The notes beneath the pieces were generated by a model that was given only the letters and a program-made list of their open reading frames with translations, had not been told where the DNA came from and searched no databases. Both the position numbers and the translations under genes were made by a program. 64,000 bases of DNA. Source: Nocardia africana NBRC 100379. Its GTDB lineage: Bacteria > Actinomycetota > Actinomycetes > Mycobacteriales > Mycobacteriaceae. This document shows positions 37,580 to 47,851 of the stretch, piece by piece. How positions within the stretch are numbered: the first letter of the stretch is position 1; every line of letters begins with the position of its first letter. The DNA lies in NCBI RefSeq assembly GCF_001612635.1, contig NZ_BDAV01000007.1:62001-126000 (forward strand), written 5' to 3'.

Positions 37580-37608
37580 AGTGAACCACGACACACAACA
37601 GGTTTCAA
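37580..37608 (-). promoter_or_regulatory. tetR promoter (TTGAAA, 17 bp, TTCACT), leaderless
   Basis: On the minus strand TTGAAA occupies 37608-37603 and TTCACT 37585-37580 with a 17-base spacer. The ATG begins six bases after the -10 box. Confidence 0.55.
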
Positions 37609-37620
37609 TCAGTGATTGAA
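37604..37620. promoter_or_regulatory. Perfect palindrome TTCAATCA-G-TGATTGAA, TetR operator 1
   Basis: A 17-base perfect dyad overlaps the -35 box of the tetR-OYE-SDR operon. A second overlapping dyad, ATTGA-A-TCAAT, continues at 37615-37625. Confidence 0.7.
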
Positions 37621-37697
37621 TCAATGGGACAAAGTGCTGCACATCGGCCGTTTCACGAGTAGTGGACATGTCAAGGAATACTGGGAGACCTGCCCTC

Positions 37698-37713
37698 GTT
37701 CAGGTGATTGAAC
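37698..37713. promoter_or_regulatory. Dyad GTTCA-N6-TGAAC with TGATTGAA half-site, TetR operator 2
   Basis: The same TGATTGAA octamer (37705-37712) recurs 27 bases before the luciferase-like gene start, within a GTTCA/TGAAC dyad. It would place repression on the rightward transcript. Confidence 0.55.
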
Positions 37714-37739
37714 TTTTGATCAGATCTCAGGAGGCGGCC

Positions 37740-38879
37740 ATGCAGTTCGGCATCTTCACCGTCGGCGACGTCACCGTCGATCCGACCACCGGAATCGCGC
37801 CCACGGAGGGCGAGCGCATCGACGCGATGATGCGCCTGGCCCTGAAGGCCGAGGAAGTCGGGCTGGACGTGTTCGCCACCGGCGAGCACCACAATCCGCC
37901 GTTCGTGCCGTCCTCGCCGACCACCATGCTCGGCTGGGTCGCGGCGCGCACCGAGAAACTGCAGTTGTCGACCTCGACCACGCTCATCACCACCAACGAC
38001 CCGGTGAAGATCGCCGAGGACTACGCGATGCTGCAGCATCTGTCGGGCGGCCGGGTCGACCTGATGATGGGCCGCGGCAACACCGGACCGGTTTACCCGT
38101 GGTTCGGCAAGGACATCCGCAAGGGCGTCGAACTCGCGATCGAGAACTACCACCTGCTGCGCCGGCTGTGGCGCGAACCGGTGGTCGACTGGCAGGGTCA
38201 GTTCCGCACCCCGCTGCAAGGATTCACCGCGACTCCCGCACCGCTGGACGGCACCCCGCCGTTCGTGTGGCACGGCTCGATCCGGTCGCCGGAGATCGCC
38301 GAGCAGGCCGCCTATTACGGCGACGGCTTCTTCCACAACAACATCTTCTGGAACAAGGAACACACCCAGGAGATGGTGCGGCTGTACCGGCAGCGGTTCG
38401 AGCACTACGGTCACGGCTCGGCCGACCAGGCGATCGTCGGCCTGGGCGGGCAGGTCTTCATGGCCGAGACCGAGGCGGAGGCCAAGAAATTCTTCCGGCC
38501 GTACTTCGACAACGCACCCGTCTACGGGCACGGTCCGTCGCTGGAGGATTTCACCGAGATGACGCCCCTGACCGTCGGCACTCCCGAGCAGGTCATCGAG
38601 CGCACGCTCGGCTTCGCCGACTACGCCGGCGACTACCAGCGCCAGCTGTTCCTGATCGACCACGCCGGAGTGCCGATCGACGTCGCCCTGGAACAGGTCG
38701 AGATCCTCGGCCGCGAGGTGGTGCCGGTGCTGCGCAAGGAATTCGAATCGCGCCGTCCCGCCCACGTTCCCAGCGATCCGCCGACCCACGCGTCGCTGGT
38801 GGCCGCCGGTCCGGCGGCGCCGCACCATCTGGTCGAGCCGGCGCGTGAGCGGCTGCTGGCCGCCGCCGAGCAGGCCTGA
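37740..38879 (+). CDS. Luciferase-like FMN-dependent monooxygenase (CE1758 type)
   Basis: The 379-residue LLM-class TIM barrel starts MQFGIFTVGDVTVDPTTGIA and has GLDVFATGEHHNPPFVPSSP, LSTSTTLITTNDPVKIAEDY and DLMMGRGNTGPVYPWFGKDI. Length and landmarks fit the CE1758 family of actinobacteria, always found with a CE1759-type FMN reductase, which follows here. It would use FMNH2 and O2 to oxidise an organic substrate, possibly a ketone. GGAGG is six bases upstream of the ATG. It is divergent from tetR, and operator 2 sits just before it. Confidence 0.9.
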   Translation: MQFGIFTVGDVTVDPTTGIAPTEGERIDAMMRLALKAEEVGLDVFATGEHHNPPFVPSSPTTMLGWVAARTEKLQLSTSTTLITTNDPVKIAEDYAMLQHLSGGRVDLMMGRGNTGPVYPWFGKDIRKGVELAIENYHLLRRLWREPVVDWQGQFRTPLQGFTATPAPLDGTPPFVWHGSIRSPEIAEQAAYYGDGFFHNNIFWNKEHTQEMVRLYRQRFEHYGHGSADQAIVGLGGQVFMAETEAEAKKFFRPYFDNAPVYGHGPSLEDFTEMTPLTVGTPEQVIERTLGFADYAGDYQRQLFLIDHAGVPIDVALEQVEILGREVVPVLRKEFESRRPAHVPSDPPTHASLVAAGPAAPHHLVEPARERLLAAAEQA

Positions 38880-38930
38880 ATCATCCAACCGCGGTGCTCA
38901 TCCACCGCATCGAACGAGGGACGAAAACCC

Positions 38931-39611
38931 ATGTCGCACAGCGTTGTCGTACTCACCGCCGGGTTGTCGCAGCCGTCGAGCACCCGCCTGCTCGCCGATC
39001 AGCTCGCCGATGCGGTGGCCGCGGCCGTCGGCGCCCGCGGCGAGGCGGTGAACATCGAGGTCATCGAATTGCGGGATCTGGCAAGCGATCTCGCGGCCAC
39101 GATGGTCTCCGGCGGCCTGCCGACGCCCGCGGTGGCGGCGGCGCGGGAGAAGGTGTCCGCGGCCGACGGCCTCATCGCCGTCACCCCGGTGTTCGCCGCG
39201 AGCTACTCCGGGTTGTTCAAGATGTTTGTCGACGTGCTCGACACCGAGGCGCTCAACGCCATGCCGGTGCTCATCGCCGCCACGGCCGGAACCGCCCGGC
39301 ACGCGCTGGTGCTCGAGCACGCGATGCGGCCGCTGTTCACCTACCTGCGCGCCGTCGTCGTTCCCACCGGCGTGTTCGCCGCGACCGAGGATTTCGGCTC
39401 GGCCGGACTGGGCGAGCGGATCCACCGCGCCGCGGCCGAATTCGCCACCCTGGTGGTCGCGGTGCCGACCGGCGTGGACGGGTTCCTCCCCGAACCGGCC
39501 CGGGCCAGGCAGTCGGGCAACCACGTCGGCGAGGTGACGCCGTTCGCCAAACTGCTCGCGGGCCACACCGGGCATACCGACCGTCCCCACCGCCCGGCCG
39601 GGCAGCGCTAG
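38931..39611 (+). CDS. NADPH-dependent FMN reductase (CE1759 type), partner of the LLM monooxygenase
   Basis: This 226-residue flavodoxin-like protein reads VVVLTAGLSQPSSTRLLADQ with the phosphate-binding S-x-P-S-S-T-R-L loop, GLIAVTPVFAASYSGLFKMF and VDVLDTEALNAMPVLIAATA. It matches the CE1759 family, the dedicated reductase of CE1758-type monooxygenases. It supplies reduced FMN. It starts 51 bases after the monooxygenase gene and is followed by a strong terminator, so the two form one transcript. Confidence 0.9.
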   Translation: MSHSVVVLTAGLSQPSSTRLLADQLADAVAAAVGARGEAVNIEVIELRDLASDLAATMVSGGLPTPAVAAAREKVSAADGLIAVTPVFAASYSGLFKMFVDVLDTEALNAMPVLIAATAGTARHALVLEHAMRPLFTYLRAVVVPTGVFAATEDFGSAGLGERIHRAAAEFATLVVAVPTGVDGFLPEPARARQSGNHVGEVTPFAKLLAGHTGHTDRPHRPAGQR

Positions 39612-39688
39612 GACACCTCCCCATCCGGTCCGGCCGACGAGCGCATGACCCGCTCCGGTAGGCGACGAGCATGTCGCCGGGTTCGTTT

Positions 39689-39726
39689 CGACCGCCCGCG
39701 CACCCGATCCGGTGCGCGGGCGGTCG
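39689..39726. terminator. Terminator after the FMN reductase gene
   Basis: A perfect 16-bp stem, CGACCGCCCGCGCACC, loop CGATCC, then its complement, ends 20 bases before the GTG of the fused E1 gene. It separates the two transcripts. Confidence 0.75.
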
Positions 39727-39745
39727 CGCGCGACATGATGGAGGG

Positions 39746-42157
39746 GTGACTGCGGGCCCGGAAGAGCTTCTCGACGAATGGTTGCGTGTATCCCTGCGAG
39801 AGGTGCGGCCGGGACCCCGGCGCGCCGCCACCGATCCGATCGGCAGCGGCAGTGCGATCACTGTCGGGACGTGTCTGGAGCTGTTCGACGCCCAGGCCAC
39901 GAGCCGGCATCTGGATTTCGCGGCGCGGCGGCTCGGCGCCGACAAGCGCGGGTACTACAGCATCGGTTCCAGCGGGCACGAGAGCAATGTGGTGCTGGCG
40001 CAGGCGTTGCGCAGTACCGATCCGGCGCTGTTGCATTACCGGTCCGGCGCGTTCTTCGTGCATCGCTGCCGGCAGGTCCCGGGGCTGGACCCGATCCGTG
40101 ATGTGCTGCTGGGTGTCGTCGCGGCGGCCGCCGATCCGATATCGGGCGGGCGGCACAAGGTGTTCGGCAGTGCGCCCGCGTCGGTGATACCGCAGACCTC
40201 CACCATCGCCTCCCATCTGCCGCGCGCGATGGGTCTGGCGTTCGCGCTCGACCGGGCCCGTCGGCTGGGTCGCGAGACGCCGTGGCCGCGAGATGCGGTG
40301 GTGCTGTGCACATTCGGCGACGCCTCGGCCAATCACTCCACCGCGACCGGTGCCATCAACGCCGCGATCCATACCGCTCACCAAGGTATTCCGATGCCGC
40401 TGCTGTTCGTCTGCGAGGACAACGGGATCGGTATCAGCGTGCCCACACCCCCGAACTGGATCGAAGCGGCCTTCGGATCGCGACCGGGGCTGCGGTATTT
40501 CGACGCCGACGGGTCCGATCTCCGGCAGGCCCTGTCGGTGGCGTCGGCGGCCGCGGAATCCGTGCGCGCCCGGCGGCGTCCCGCACTGTTGCGACTGCGC
40601 ACGGTGCGGCTGCTCGGGCACGCCGGATCCGATGTGGAATCGGCCTATCGGCGGCCCGAGGACATCGAGGCCGACCGCCGCCGCGACCCGGTCGCCGCCA
40701 CCGCCCGGCTGCTCGTCGAGATCGGCGCCGCGACTGCCGAGGAGGTTCTCGCCCACTACGACGCCATCCGCGCCCGTGTGGCGGCGACCGCGGCACAGGT
40801 GACCGGAGAACCGCATCTGGAGTCGGCGGAGGCGATCCAGGCGCCCCTGGTGTTCGAACGACAGTCGCCGGATACCCCGCTCGGCCGAGCTGGCGACCGC
40901 ACACCCTCCGCTGCTGCCGCGCCACAAGCCGAGAGTGCGCTCCGCACAACCGCTTCCGAGAAGCAGACACCCGCCGGATCCACGCCCGCTCCCGACGCGT
41001 CACCTCGCACCGCATCCGGCACGTCCGGCTCCCGGGCTGGGATGCCGGTGGATTCCACGCATTTCTCGACCGACGGTGAGTCCGGTTCGGCGGGACGGCC
41101 GGAAGCCGAGGCCGCGGAGACGGCCGAGCGCCCCGGGCCGTTGACGCTGGCGCAGTCGATCAACCATACGCTCGCGTCGTTGCTCGCCGATGAGCCCGAT
41201 GTGCTGGTCTTCGGTGAGGACGTCGGTCGCAAGGGTGGCGTCTACGGCGTGACCAAGGGGCTGCAGCGGGAGTTCGGGGCGCGGCGGGTGTTCGACACCC
41301 TGCTGGACGAGCAAAGCGTGCTCGGCACCGCGCTGGGTGCCGGACTCGCCGGATTCGTGCCGATTCCTGAGATCCAGTATCTGGCCTATGTGCACAATGC
41401 GCTGGACCAGATCCGGGGTGAGGCGGCGACCCTGTCGTACTTCTCCGCCGGGCAGTACCACAATCCCATGGTGGTGCGGATCGCCTCGTTCGCCTATCAG
41501 CGCGGCTTCGGCGGGCATTTCCACAACGACAATTCCGTTGCGGCGCTGCGTGATATCCCCGGAGTGGTGGTCGCGGCGCCGGCCCGGGCCGACGACGCCG
41601 CCGCGATGCTGCGCCGGTGCGTCGAGGTCGCTCGCGGTGAGGGCCGGGTGTGTCTCTACCTCGAGCCGATCGCCCTCTACCACACCCGCGATCTGCACCG
41701 CCCCGGCGACGAGGGCTGGCTCGCGAGCCCCACCGACGATCCGGTATCGCTCGGACGGGCCCGAATCCACGGCGACGGTACCGATCTCACGATCGTCACC
41801 TTCGCCAACGGTGTGCCGATGAGCCTGCGCGCCGCGCGGCGCTTGGCGGACAACGGCATTCACGCCCGCGTGCTCGATCTGCGCTGGCTCACACCCCTTC
41901 CCGTCGACGATCTACTGCATCACGCACACGCCAGCGGAGCCGTTCTCGTCGCCGACGAGACCCGCCGCAGCGGCGGGGTCTCGGAATCGGTGTGCACCGC
42001 GCTGCTCGACGGCGGTTTCGACGGCCGCCTCGCCCGCGTCACCAGCGCCGACAGTTTCGTCCCGCTCGGCCCGGCCGCCGAACTGGTCCTGCTCAGCGAA
42101 GCGGCGATCGAGGCCGCCGCGCATCGGTTACTGGAGGCGAGCCCACGCCAGGGTTAG
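39746..42157 (+). CDS. Fused E1 alpha-beta 2-oxoacid (branched-chain-type) dehydrogenase
   Basis: One 803-residue chain carries both E1 parts. Residues 1-370 are the alpha part: KRGYYSIGSSGHESNVVLAQ, HYRSGAFF and the TPP motif CTFGDASANHST (191-192) through CEDNGIGI (226). About 90 residues of Ser/Thr/Pro/Ala linker follow (375-465). The beta part then reads LTLAQSINHTLASLLADEPD, VLVFGEDVGRKGGVYGVTKG, LDEQSVLGTALGAGLAGFVP and ends with the C-terminal transketolase domain (ARVLDLRWLTPLP). The enzyme would decarboxylate a 2-oxo acid and pass the acyl group to an E2 lipoyl protein, but no E2 or E3 is adjacent. CATGAT six bases before the GTG suggests a leaderless start. Confidence 0.88.
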   Translation: MTAGPEELLDEWLRVSLREVRPGPRRAATDPIGSGSAITVGTCLELFDAQATSRHLDFAARRLGADKRGYYSIGSSGHESNVVLAQALRSTDPALLHYRSGAFFVHRCRQVPGLDPIRDVLLGVVAAAADPISGGRHKVFGSAPASVIPQTSTIASHLPRAMGLAFALDRARRLGRETPWPRDAVVLCTFGDASANHSTATGAINAAIHTAHQGIPMPLLFVCEDNGIGISVPTPPNWIEAAFGSRPGLRYFDADGSDLRQALSVASAAAESVRARRRPALLRLRTVRLLGHAGSDVESAYRRPEDIEADRRRDPVAATARLLVEIGAATAEEVLAHYDAIRARVAATAAQVTGEPHLESAEAIQAPLVFERQSPDTPLGRAGDRTPSAAAAPQAESALRTTASEKQTPAGSTPAPDASPRTASGTSGSRAGMPVDSTHFSTDGESGSAGRPEAEAAETAERPGPLTLAQSINHTLASLLADEPDVLVFGEDVGRKGGVYGVTKGLQREFGARRVFDTLLDEQSVLGTALGAGLAGFVPIPEIQYLAYVHNALDQIRGEAATLSYFSAGQYHNPMVVRIASFAYQRGFGGHFHNDNSVAALRDIPGVVVAAPARADDAAAMLRRCVEVARGEGRVCLYLEPIALYHTRDLHRPGDEGWLASPTDDPVSLGRARIHGDGTDLTIVTFANGVPMSLRAARRLADNGIHARVLDLRWLTPLPVDDLLHHAHASGAVLVADETRRSGGVSESVCTALLDGGFDGRLARVTSADSFVPLGPAAELVLLSEAAIEAAAHRLLEASPRQG

Positions 42158-42162
42158 CGCAC

Positions 42163-42197
42163 GCGCGGCGGGTGCGCCGACAATGGGCCCGCCGCGC
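42163..42197. terminator. Terminator between the convergent E1 and P450 genes
   Basis: Arms GCGCGGCGGG (42163-42172) and CCCGCCGCGC (42188-42197) with a 15-base loop form a hairpin between the two stops. Confidence 0.6.
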
Positions 42198-42206
42198 CCC
42201 GAATGC

Positions 42207-43382
42207 TCAGCGCGGCGTGACCGTCGTCGGCAGTGCGGCGAAACCGCGATTGTTGGAGGAGTGGATGCGGCGCAGCCCGTCCGGGTCGATGTCGTAGTCG
42301 GTGATGCGAGCGGTGATCTCTCCGAGCGCGGTCCGCAACTCCAGCAGGCCCAGATTCGAGCCGAGGCAGTGGTGGCGGCCACTGCCGAAGACCAGCGCAT
42401 CGGAGGTGTCGCGATCGAGATCGAAGACGTCGGGCCGGTCGAAGACCTCGGGATCACGGTTCGCCGAACCGGTCAGCAGCAGCATTCGCGCCCCCGCCGG
42501 AATCGTGACGCCGTGCAGGTCGACGGCCTCGGTGGTGGTGCGCAGCTGCGACTGGGTCGCCGGGTCGTAGCGCATCCCCTCGGCGATCCAGTCGTCGACA
42601 CGGCTCAGCGCCGCGGCCCGCTGGTCCGGATGCGCCCATCCGGCGTACCACAGATTGCCCAGCGTGAGCATGCTCGTCTCGATCCCCGCGCCGACCAGCA
42701 GGATCAGCACACCCACGATTTCCTCCGGAGTGAGCCGGTCGTCCCCGTCGGCGGCGTCGAGCAGACCGGACAGCAGGTCGTCGGTGCGGTGCTTACTGCG
42801 TTCGATGGTCAGTTCGGTGTAGTAGCCGACCAGGGCGCCGATCGCCTGCATCGCCTCGGGCCGCAGATCGGTCGACTCCTCCTCGGTGTACATGATCTCC
42901 ATGCCGAGTTTGCGCACCAGATCGCGATCCGCGCGCGGAACACCGACCAGTTCGGAGATGACCTCGGTCGGATACGGGCCCGCGAAGTCGGTCATCAGGT
43001 CGAAACTGCCCCGTTCGAGCAGTGGCTGCAGCAGGTCGGTCGCGATCTCGCGCAGCCGCGGCGCCAGCGCCTGCACCCGGCGCGCGGTGAACGCGCGCGT
43101 GACCAGGCCGCGCAGACGGGTGTGTTTGGGCGGGTCCATCGCCACGAAGGAGAAGAACTGCTCGGCCTGCGGGCCCCAGAACGCCGGCTCCATCCGCAAC
43201 CCGTTGGCGCTCGAGAAGCGATCCGAATCACGCAGTGCGGCAAGCACATCGGCGTAGCGGGACAACGCCCAGAAGTCGTCGTCGGCGTTGCGGAACACCG
43301 GCGCCTGCTCCCGCAATTGCGCGTAGACCGGGTACGGATCGTCGTGAATGCCGAAATCGTACGGACTGAATTGCACTGACAT
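42207..43382 (-). CDS. Cytochrome P450
   Basis: This soluble class I P450 has 391 residues. The heme-binding loop is FGSGRHHCLG with the ligand C339; the I-helix oxygen motif is LVGAGIETSMLTLG, with glutamate-threonine as often seen in actinobacterial P450s; E-x-x-R is EGMR in the K helix; and FVAMDPPKHTRLRGLVTRAF is the C-helix region with the heme propionate residues. The ATG at 43382 has GGAGG six bases upstream; the ORF opens at 43403. The substrate is unknown. No ferredoxin gene is adjacent, so redox partners must lie elsewhere. Confidence 0.94.
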   Translation of the reverse strand: MSVQFSPYDFGIHDDPYPVYAQLREQAPVFRNADDDFWALSRYADVLAALRDSDRFSSANGLRMEPAFWGPQAEQFFSFVAMDPPKHTRLRGLVTRAFTARRVQALAPRLREIATDLLQPLLERGSFDLMTDFAGPYPTEVISELVGVPRADRDLVRKLGMEIMYTEEESTDLRPEAMQAIGALVGYYTELTIERSKHRTDDLLSGLLDAADGDDRLTPEEIVGVLILLVGAGIETSMLTLGNLWYAGWAHPDQRAAALSRVDDWIAEGMRYDPATQSQLRTTTEAVDLHGVTIPAGARMLLLTGSANRDPEVFDRPDVFDLDRDTSDALVFGSGRHHCLGSNLGLLELRTALGEITARITDYDIDPDGLRRIHSSNNRGFAALPTTVTPR

Positions 43383-43493
43383 CTTCGACCTCCCCGACCG
43401 CACGGCAGGGGCCGCGCCGGTTTCGCCATCCGAGCTGACAGGATGACAGTAGTCGATAATGGTTCGTCGCCGCCGTCAGAAGGAAGAGGTGTC

Positions 43494-44336
43494 ATGGAAC
43501 CAGTGACCGGATCACACGGCCCCCATCCGGATCCCGTGGCGCCGCCCGGTGTCGATGTCACCACCCCGCATCCGGCCCGGCGCTACGACTACTGGCTCGG
43601 CGGTAAGGACAACTTCGAGGCCGACCGGGCCTCCGCGGAGGCGGTCGCCGAGGCTTTTCCCAGCGTGCAGATCTCCGCGTTGGAGAATCGGGCATTCCTG
43701 CATCGAGTGGTCCGTTATCTGTCGGCCGAGGCCGGTATCCGGCAATTCCTGGACCTCGGCGCCGGCCTGCCCACTGCCGGAAATGTGCACGAGATCGCGC
43801 AGGCCGCGGCGCCCGAATCCCGCATCGTCTACGTCGACAACGATCCGATCGTCGCCCTGCACGCCCGCAGCCTGCTCGACAGCGCTCCCGCGGGGGCGAC
43901 CGCGTATCTCGAGGCCGACGCGCGCGACCCCGAGCGGATCCTCACCCACCCGGACCTGCTCGCCACCTTGGACCTGTCGCAACCGGTGGCTCTGATGATG
44001 CTCGCGGTCGTGCACTTCTTCACCGACGAGGACCGCCCTTACGACATGGTGCGGCGATGGACCGAGGCGCTGGCACCCGGCAGCTATCTCGTGATGTCGC
44101 ACGCCACCAGCGATCACCTGTCCGAGGAGGACCTCGCCGACAGCGAACAGGCCAACAAGCGCAGCGGTATCCCGTTCCGGCTGCGCTCGACGGCCGAATT
44201 CAGCCGATTCTTCACCGGGCTCGAACTCGTCGAACCGGGGATCGGATCGATCATCCACTGGCCCACCGAATCCCACCGTGCCCATCCCCGGCCGGAGGCG
44301 GTGTCGATGCTCGGTGCGGTGGCGCGCAAACCCTGA
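43494..44336 (+). CDS. SAM-dependent methyltransferase, DUF574 family
   Basis: The 280-residue protein has the DUF574 signature: TPHPARRYDYWLGGKDNFEA, DRASAEAV, NRAFLHRVVRYLSAEAGIRQ, then SAM motif I FLDLGAGLPTAGNVHEIAQA, VYVDNDPIVALHARSLL and LMMLAVVHFFTDE. These proteins are numerous in nocardiae and streptomycetes, and their substrates are mostly unknown. ATG 43494 follows GGAAGAGG. It is divergent from the P450 across 111 bases, so the pair may share control and possibly a pathway (oxidation then methylation). Confidence 0.88.
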   Translation: MEPVTGSHGPHPDPVAPPGVDVTTPHPARRYDYWLGGKDNFEADRASAEAVAEAFPSVQISALENRAFLHRVVRYLSAEAGIRQFLDLGAGLPTAGNVHEIAQAAAPESRIVYVDNDPIVALHARSLLDSAPAGATAYLEADARDPERILTHPDLLATLDLSQPVALMMLAVVHFFTDEDRPYDMVRRWTEALAPGSYLVMSHATSDHLSEEDLADSEQANKRSGIPFRLRSTAEFSRFFTGLELVEPGIGSIIHWPTESHRAHPRPEAVSMLGAVARKP

Positions 44337-44355
44337 TCCGGTTGCTCCACGACGT

Positions 44356-44390
44356 CGGCCCCGGCTCCGCAGTACGCGGAACCGGGGCCG
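44356..44390. terminator. Bidirectional terminator between the methyltransferase gene and tpi
   Basis: CGGCCCCGGCTCCGC pairs with GCGGAACCGGGGCCG with one mismatch and a short AGTAC loop; it serves both convergent genes. Confidence 0.7.
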
Positions 44391-44429
44391 AATCGTTCTG
44401 TGCTGCAGGCGGTTACCCGCCCGTCGCGA

Positions 44430-45215
44430 TCAGGGCAGCGGACCGCCCGCGGCGATCGCCGACAGGGTCGCGAATTCGTCACCCTTCAGCGAGGCGCCAC
44501 CGACGAGCGCGCCGTCGATATCGGCGGCCGCGATGAGCTCGCCGACATTCTTGGCGTTCACCGACCCGCCGTAGAGGATGCGCACACTCGCCGCGACCTC
44601 CGGGCCGGCCAGCTCCGCCAGTTCGGCGCGCAGCGCGCCGCACACCTCCTGCGCGTCGGCCGGGGTGGCGACGCGACCGGTGCCGATCGCCCAGACCGGC
44701 TCGTAGGCGATGACAACCTTCGCGATCTGCTCCGGAGTCAGTCCCTTGAGCGAACCCCGCAACTGCTCGAGGTTGTACTCCACGTGGGTCTGCGCCTCGC
44801 GCACGCCGAGCCCCTCGCCGATGCAGACGATCGGCGTCATGTCGTACTGCAGCACCTTCTTGGCCTTCGCCAGCACCGTGGCGTCGTCCTCGTTGTGGTA
44901 CTGCCGCCGCTCCGAGTGGCCCACGACGACGTAGCTGCACGACAGCTTCGCCAGCATCGCCGCGCTGATCTCACCGGTGTACGCGCCGGATTCGTGCACC
45001 GACACGTCCTGCGCACCGAACGTGATCCGCAGCCGATCGCCCTCGATGAGGGTCTGGATGCTGCGGATGTCGGTGAACGGCGGGAGGACCGTGACGTCGA
45101 CCTTGTCGAAGTACTTGTCCGGCAGGGCGAACGCGATCTTCTGCACCAGGGCGATGGCCTCGAGGTGGTTGAGGTTCATCTTCCAGTTGCCGGCGATCAA
45201 CGGTTTGCGTGCCAT
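44430..45215 (-). CDS. tpiA: Triosephosphate isomerase
   Basis: The 261-residue TIM barrel interconverts dihydroxyacetone phosphate and glyceraldehyde 3-phosphate. It has the substrate lysine in AGNWKMN (residues 8-14), the electrophile histidine in [14 protein letters not shown] and the catalytic base glutamate in [31 protein letters not shown] binds phosphate. It is third in gap-pgk-tpi, with its ATG two bases after the pgk stop. Next downstream is a hairpin, so the operon ends here. No ppc or secG follows directly, unlike in related genomes. Confidence 0.97.
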   Translation of the reverse strand: MARKPLIAGNWKMNLNHLEAIALVQKIAFALPDKYFDKVDVTVLPPFTDIRSIQTLIEGDRLRITFGAQDVSVHESGAYTGEISAAMLAKLSCSYVVVGHSERRQYHNEDDATVLAKAKKVLQYDMTPIVCIGEGLGVREAQTHVEYNLEQLRGSLKGLTPEQIAKVVIAYEPVWAIGTGRVATPADAQEVCGALRAELAELAGPEVAASVRILYGGSVNAKNVGELIAAADIDGALVGGASLKGDEFATLSAIAAGGPLP

Positions 45216-45217
45216 GA

Positions 45218-46438
45218 TCAGCCCTCCCCGTCCTCGAGCACGCTGATACCCGGAAGCTGTTTGCCCTCCAGGTATTCCAGCGAGGCGCCGCCACCGGTGG
45301 AGATGTGGGAGAACCCGTCCTCCGGCAGGCCGAGCGTGCGCACGGCCGCGGCGGAGTCGCCGCCGCCGACCACGGTGAACGCGCCCTTAGCGGTCGCGCT
45401 CACCAGCGCCTCGGCCACCGCACGCGTCCCCGCGGCGAAGGCCTCGAATTCGAACACACCCATCGGACCGTTCCAGAACACCGTCCGAGCCTCGGTCAGC
45501 AGCGCGGCGAACCGCTTGGCCGACTCGGGCCCGATGTCCAGGCCCATCCAGCCCTCGGGAATTTCGTTGACGCCCACCGTCTTCGACTCCGCGTCCGCGG
45601 CGAACTTGTCCGCGGCCACGATGTCCACCGGCAGGTGGATGACGTCGGCGAAGCGCTCCAGCAGGTCCTTGCAGGTATCGATCATCTCCTCCTGCAGCAG
45701 CGAGGAACCGACCGAAAGACCTTGGGCGGCAAGGAAGGTGAAGCACATACCGCCACCGATGACGAGGGTGTCGACCTTGGGGGCCAGCGCCTCGATGACG
45801 GCGAGCTTGTCCGACACCTTGGAACCGCCGAGCACGACCGCGTACGGGCGCTCGGTGTCGGTGGTGAGCTTGCGCAGCACGTCCACCTCCGCGGCCACCA
45901 GCGTGCCCGCGTAGTGCGGCAGCAGTTGCGCCACGTCGTAGACCGAGGCCTGCTTGCGATGCACCACCCCGAAGCCGTCGGAGACGAACGCGCCGTCGTC
46001 GCCGACCAGCTCCACCAGCGCGCGGGCCAGCTTCTGCCGCTGGGCGTCGTCCTTGCTGGTCTCGCGCGGATCGAAGCGGATGTTCTCCAGCAGCAGCACA
46101 TCGCCGTCGGTGAGGCCCTCGGACCGCGCGAGCGCGTCCTGCCCCACCACGTCACCCGCGAGCTGCACGTTGCGGCCCAGCTCCTCGCTCAGCTTCGCGG
46201 CCACCGGGGCCAGCGAGAGCTTCGGGTCGGGTTCGCCCTTGGGGCGGCCCAGGTGCGCGGTGACGACGACCTTGGCGCCGGCCTCGGCCAGCGTCTTGAT
46301 CGTGGGTACCGAGGCGATGATCCGGCCCGGATCGGTGATCACGCCGTTGTCGAGGGGAACGTTCAGGTCGGAGCGCACGAGTACGCCCCGCCCCTCCACA
46401 CCCTCGGCAAGGAGATCCTGAAGGGTCTTGACTGCCAT
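45218..46438 (-). CDS. pgk: Phosphoglycerate kinase
   Basis: The 406-residue enzyme transfers phosphate from 1,3-bisphosphoglycerate to ADP. The N-domain has [40 protein letters not shown] and [10 protein letters not shown]; the nucleotide domain has [33 protein letters not shown] and [16 protein letters not shown] with the hinge glycines near the C-terminus. It sits four bases after gap and two before tpi, one glycolytic transcript. Confidence 0.97.
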   Translation of the reverse strand: MAVKTLQDLLAEGVEGRGVLVRSDLNVPLDNGVITDPGRIIASVPTIKTLAEAGAKVVVTAHLGRPKGEPDPKLSLAPVAAKLSEELGRNVQLAGDVVGQDALARSEGLTDGDVLLLENIRFDPRETSKDDAQRQKLARALVELVGDDGAFVSDGFGVVHRKQASVYDVAQLLPHYAGTLVAAEVDVLRKLTTDTERPYAVVLGGSKVSDKLAVIEALAPKVDTLVIGGGMCFTFLAAQGLSVGSSLLQEEMIDTCKDLLERFADVIHLPVDIVAADKFAADAESKTVGVNEIPEGWMGLDIGPESAKRFAALLTEARTVFWNGPMGVFEFEAFAAGTRAVAEALVSATAKGAFTVVGGGDSAAAVRTLGLPEDGFSHISTGGGASLEYLEGKQLPGISVLEDGEG

Positions 46439-46442
46439 GGGT

Positions 46443-47851
<1,409 letters not shown>

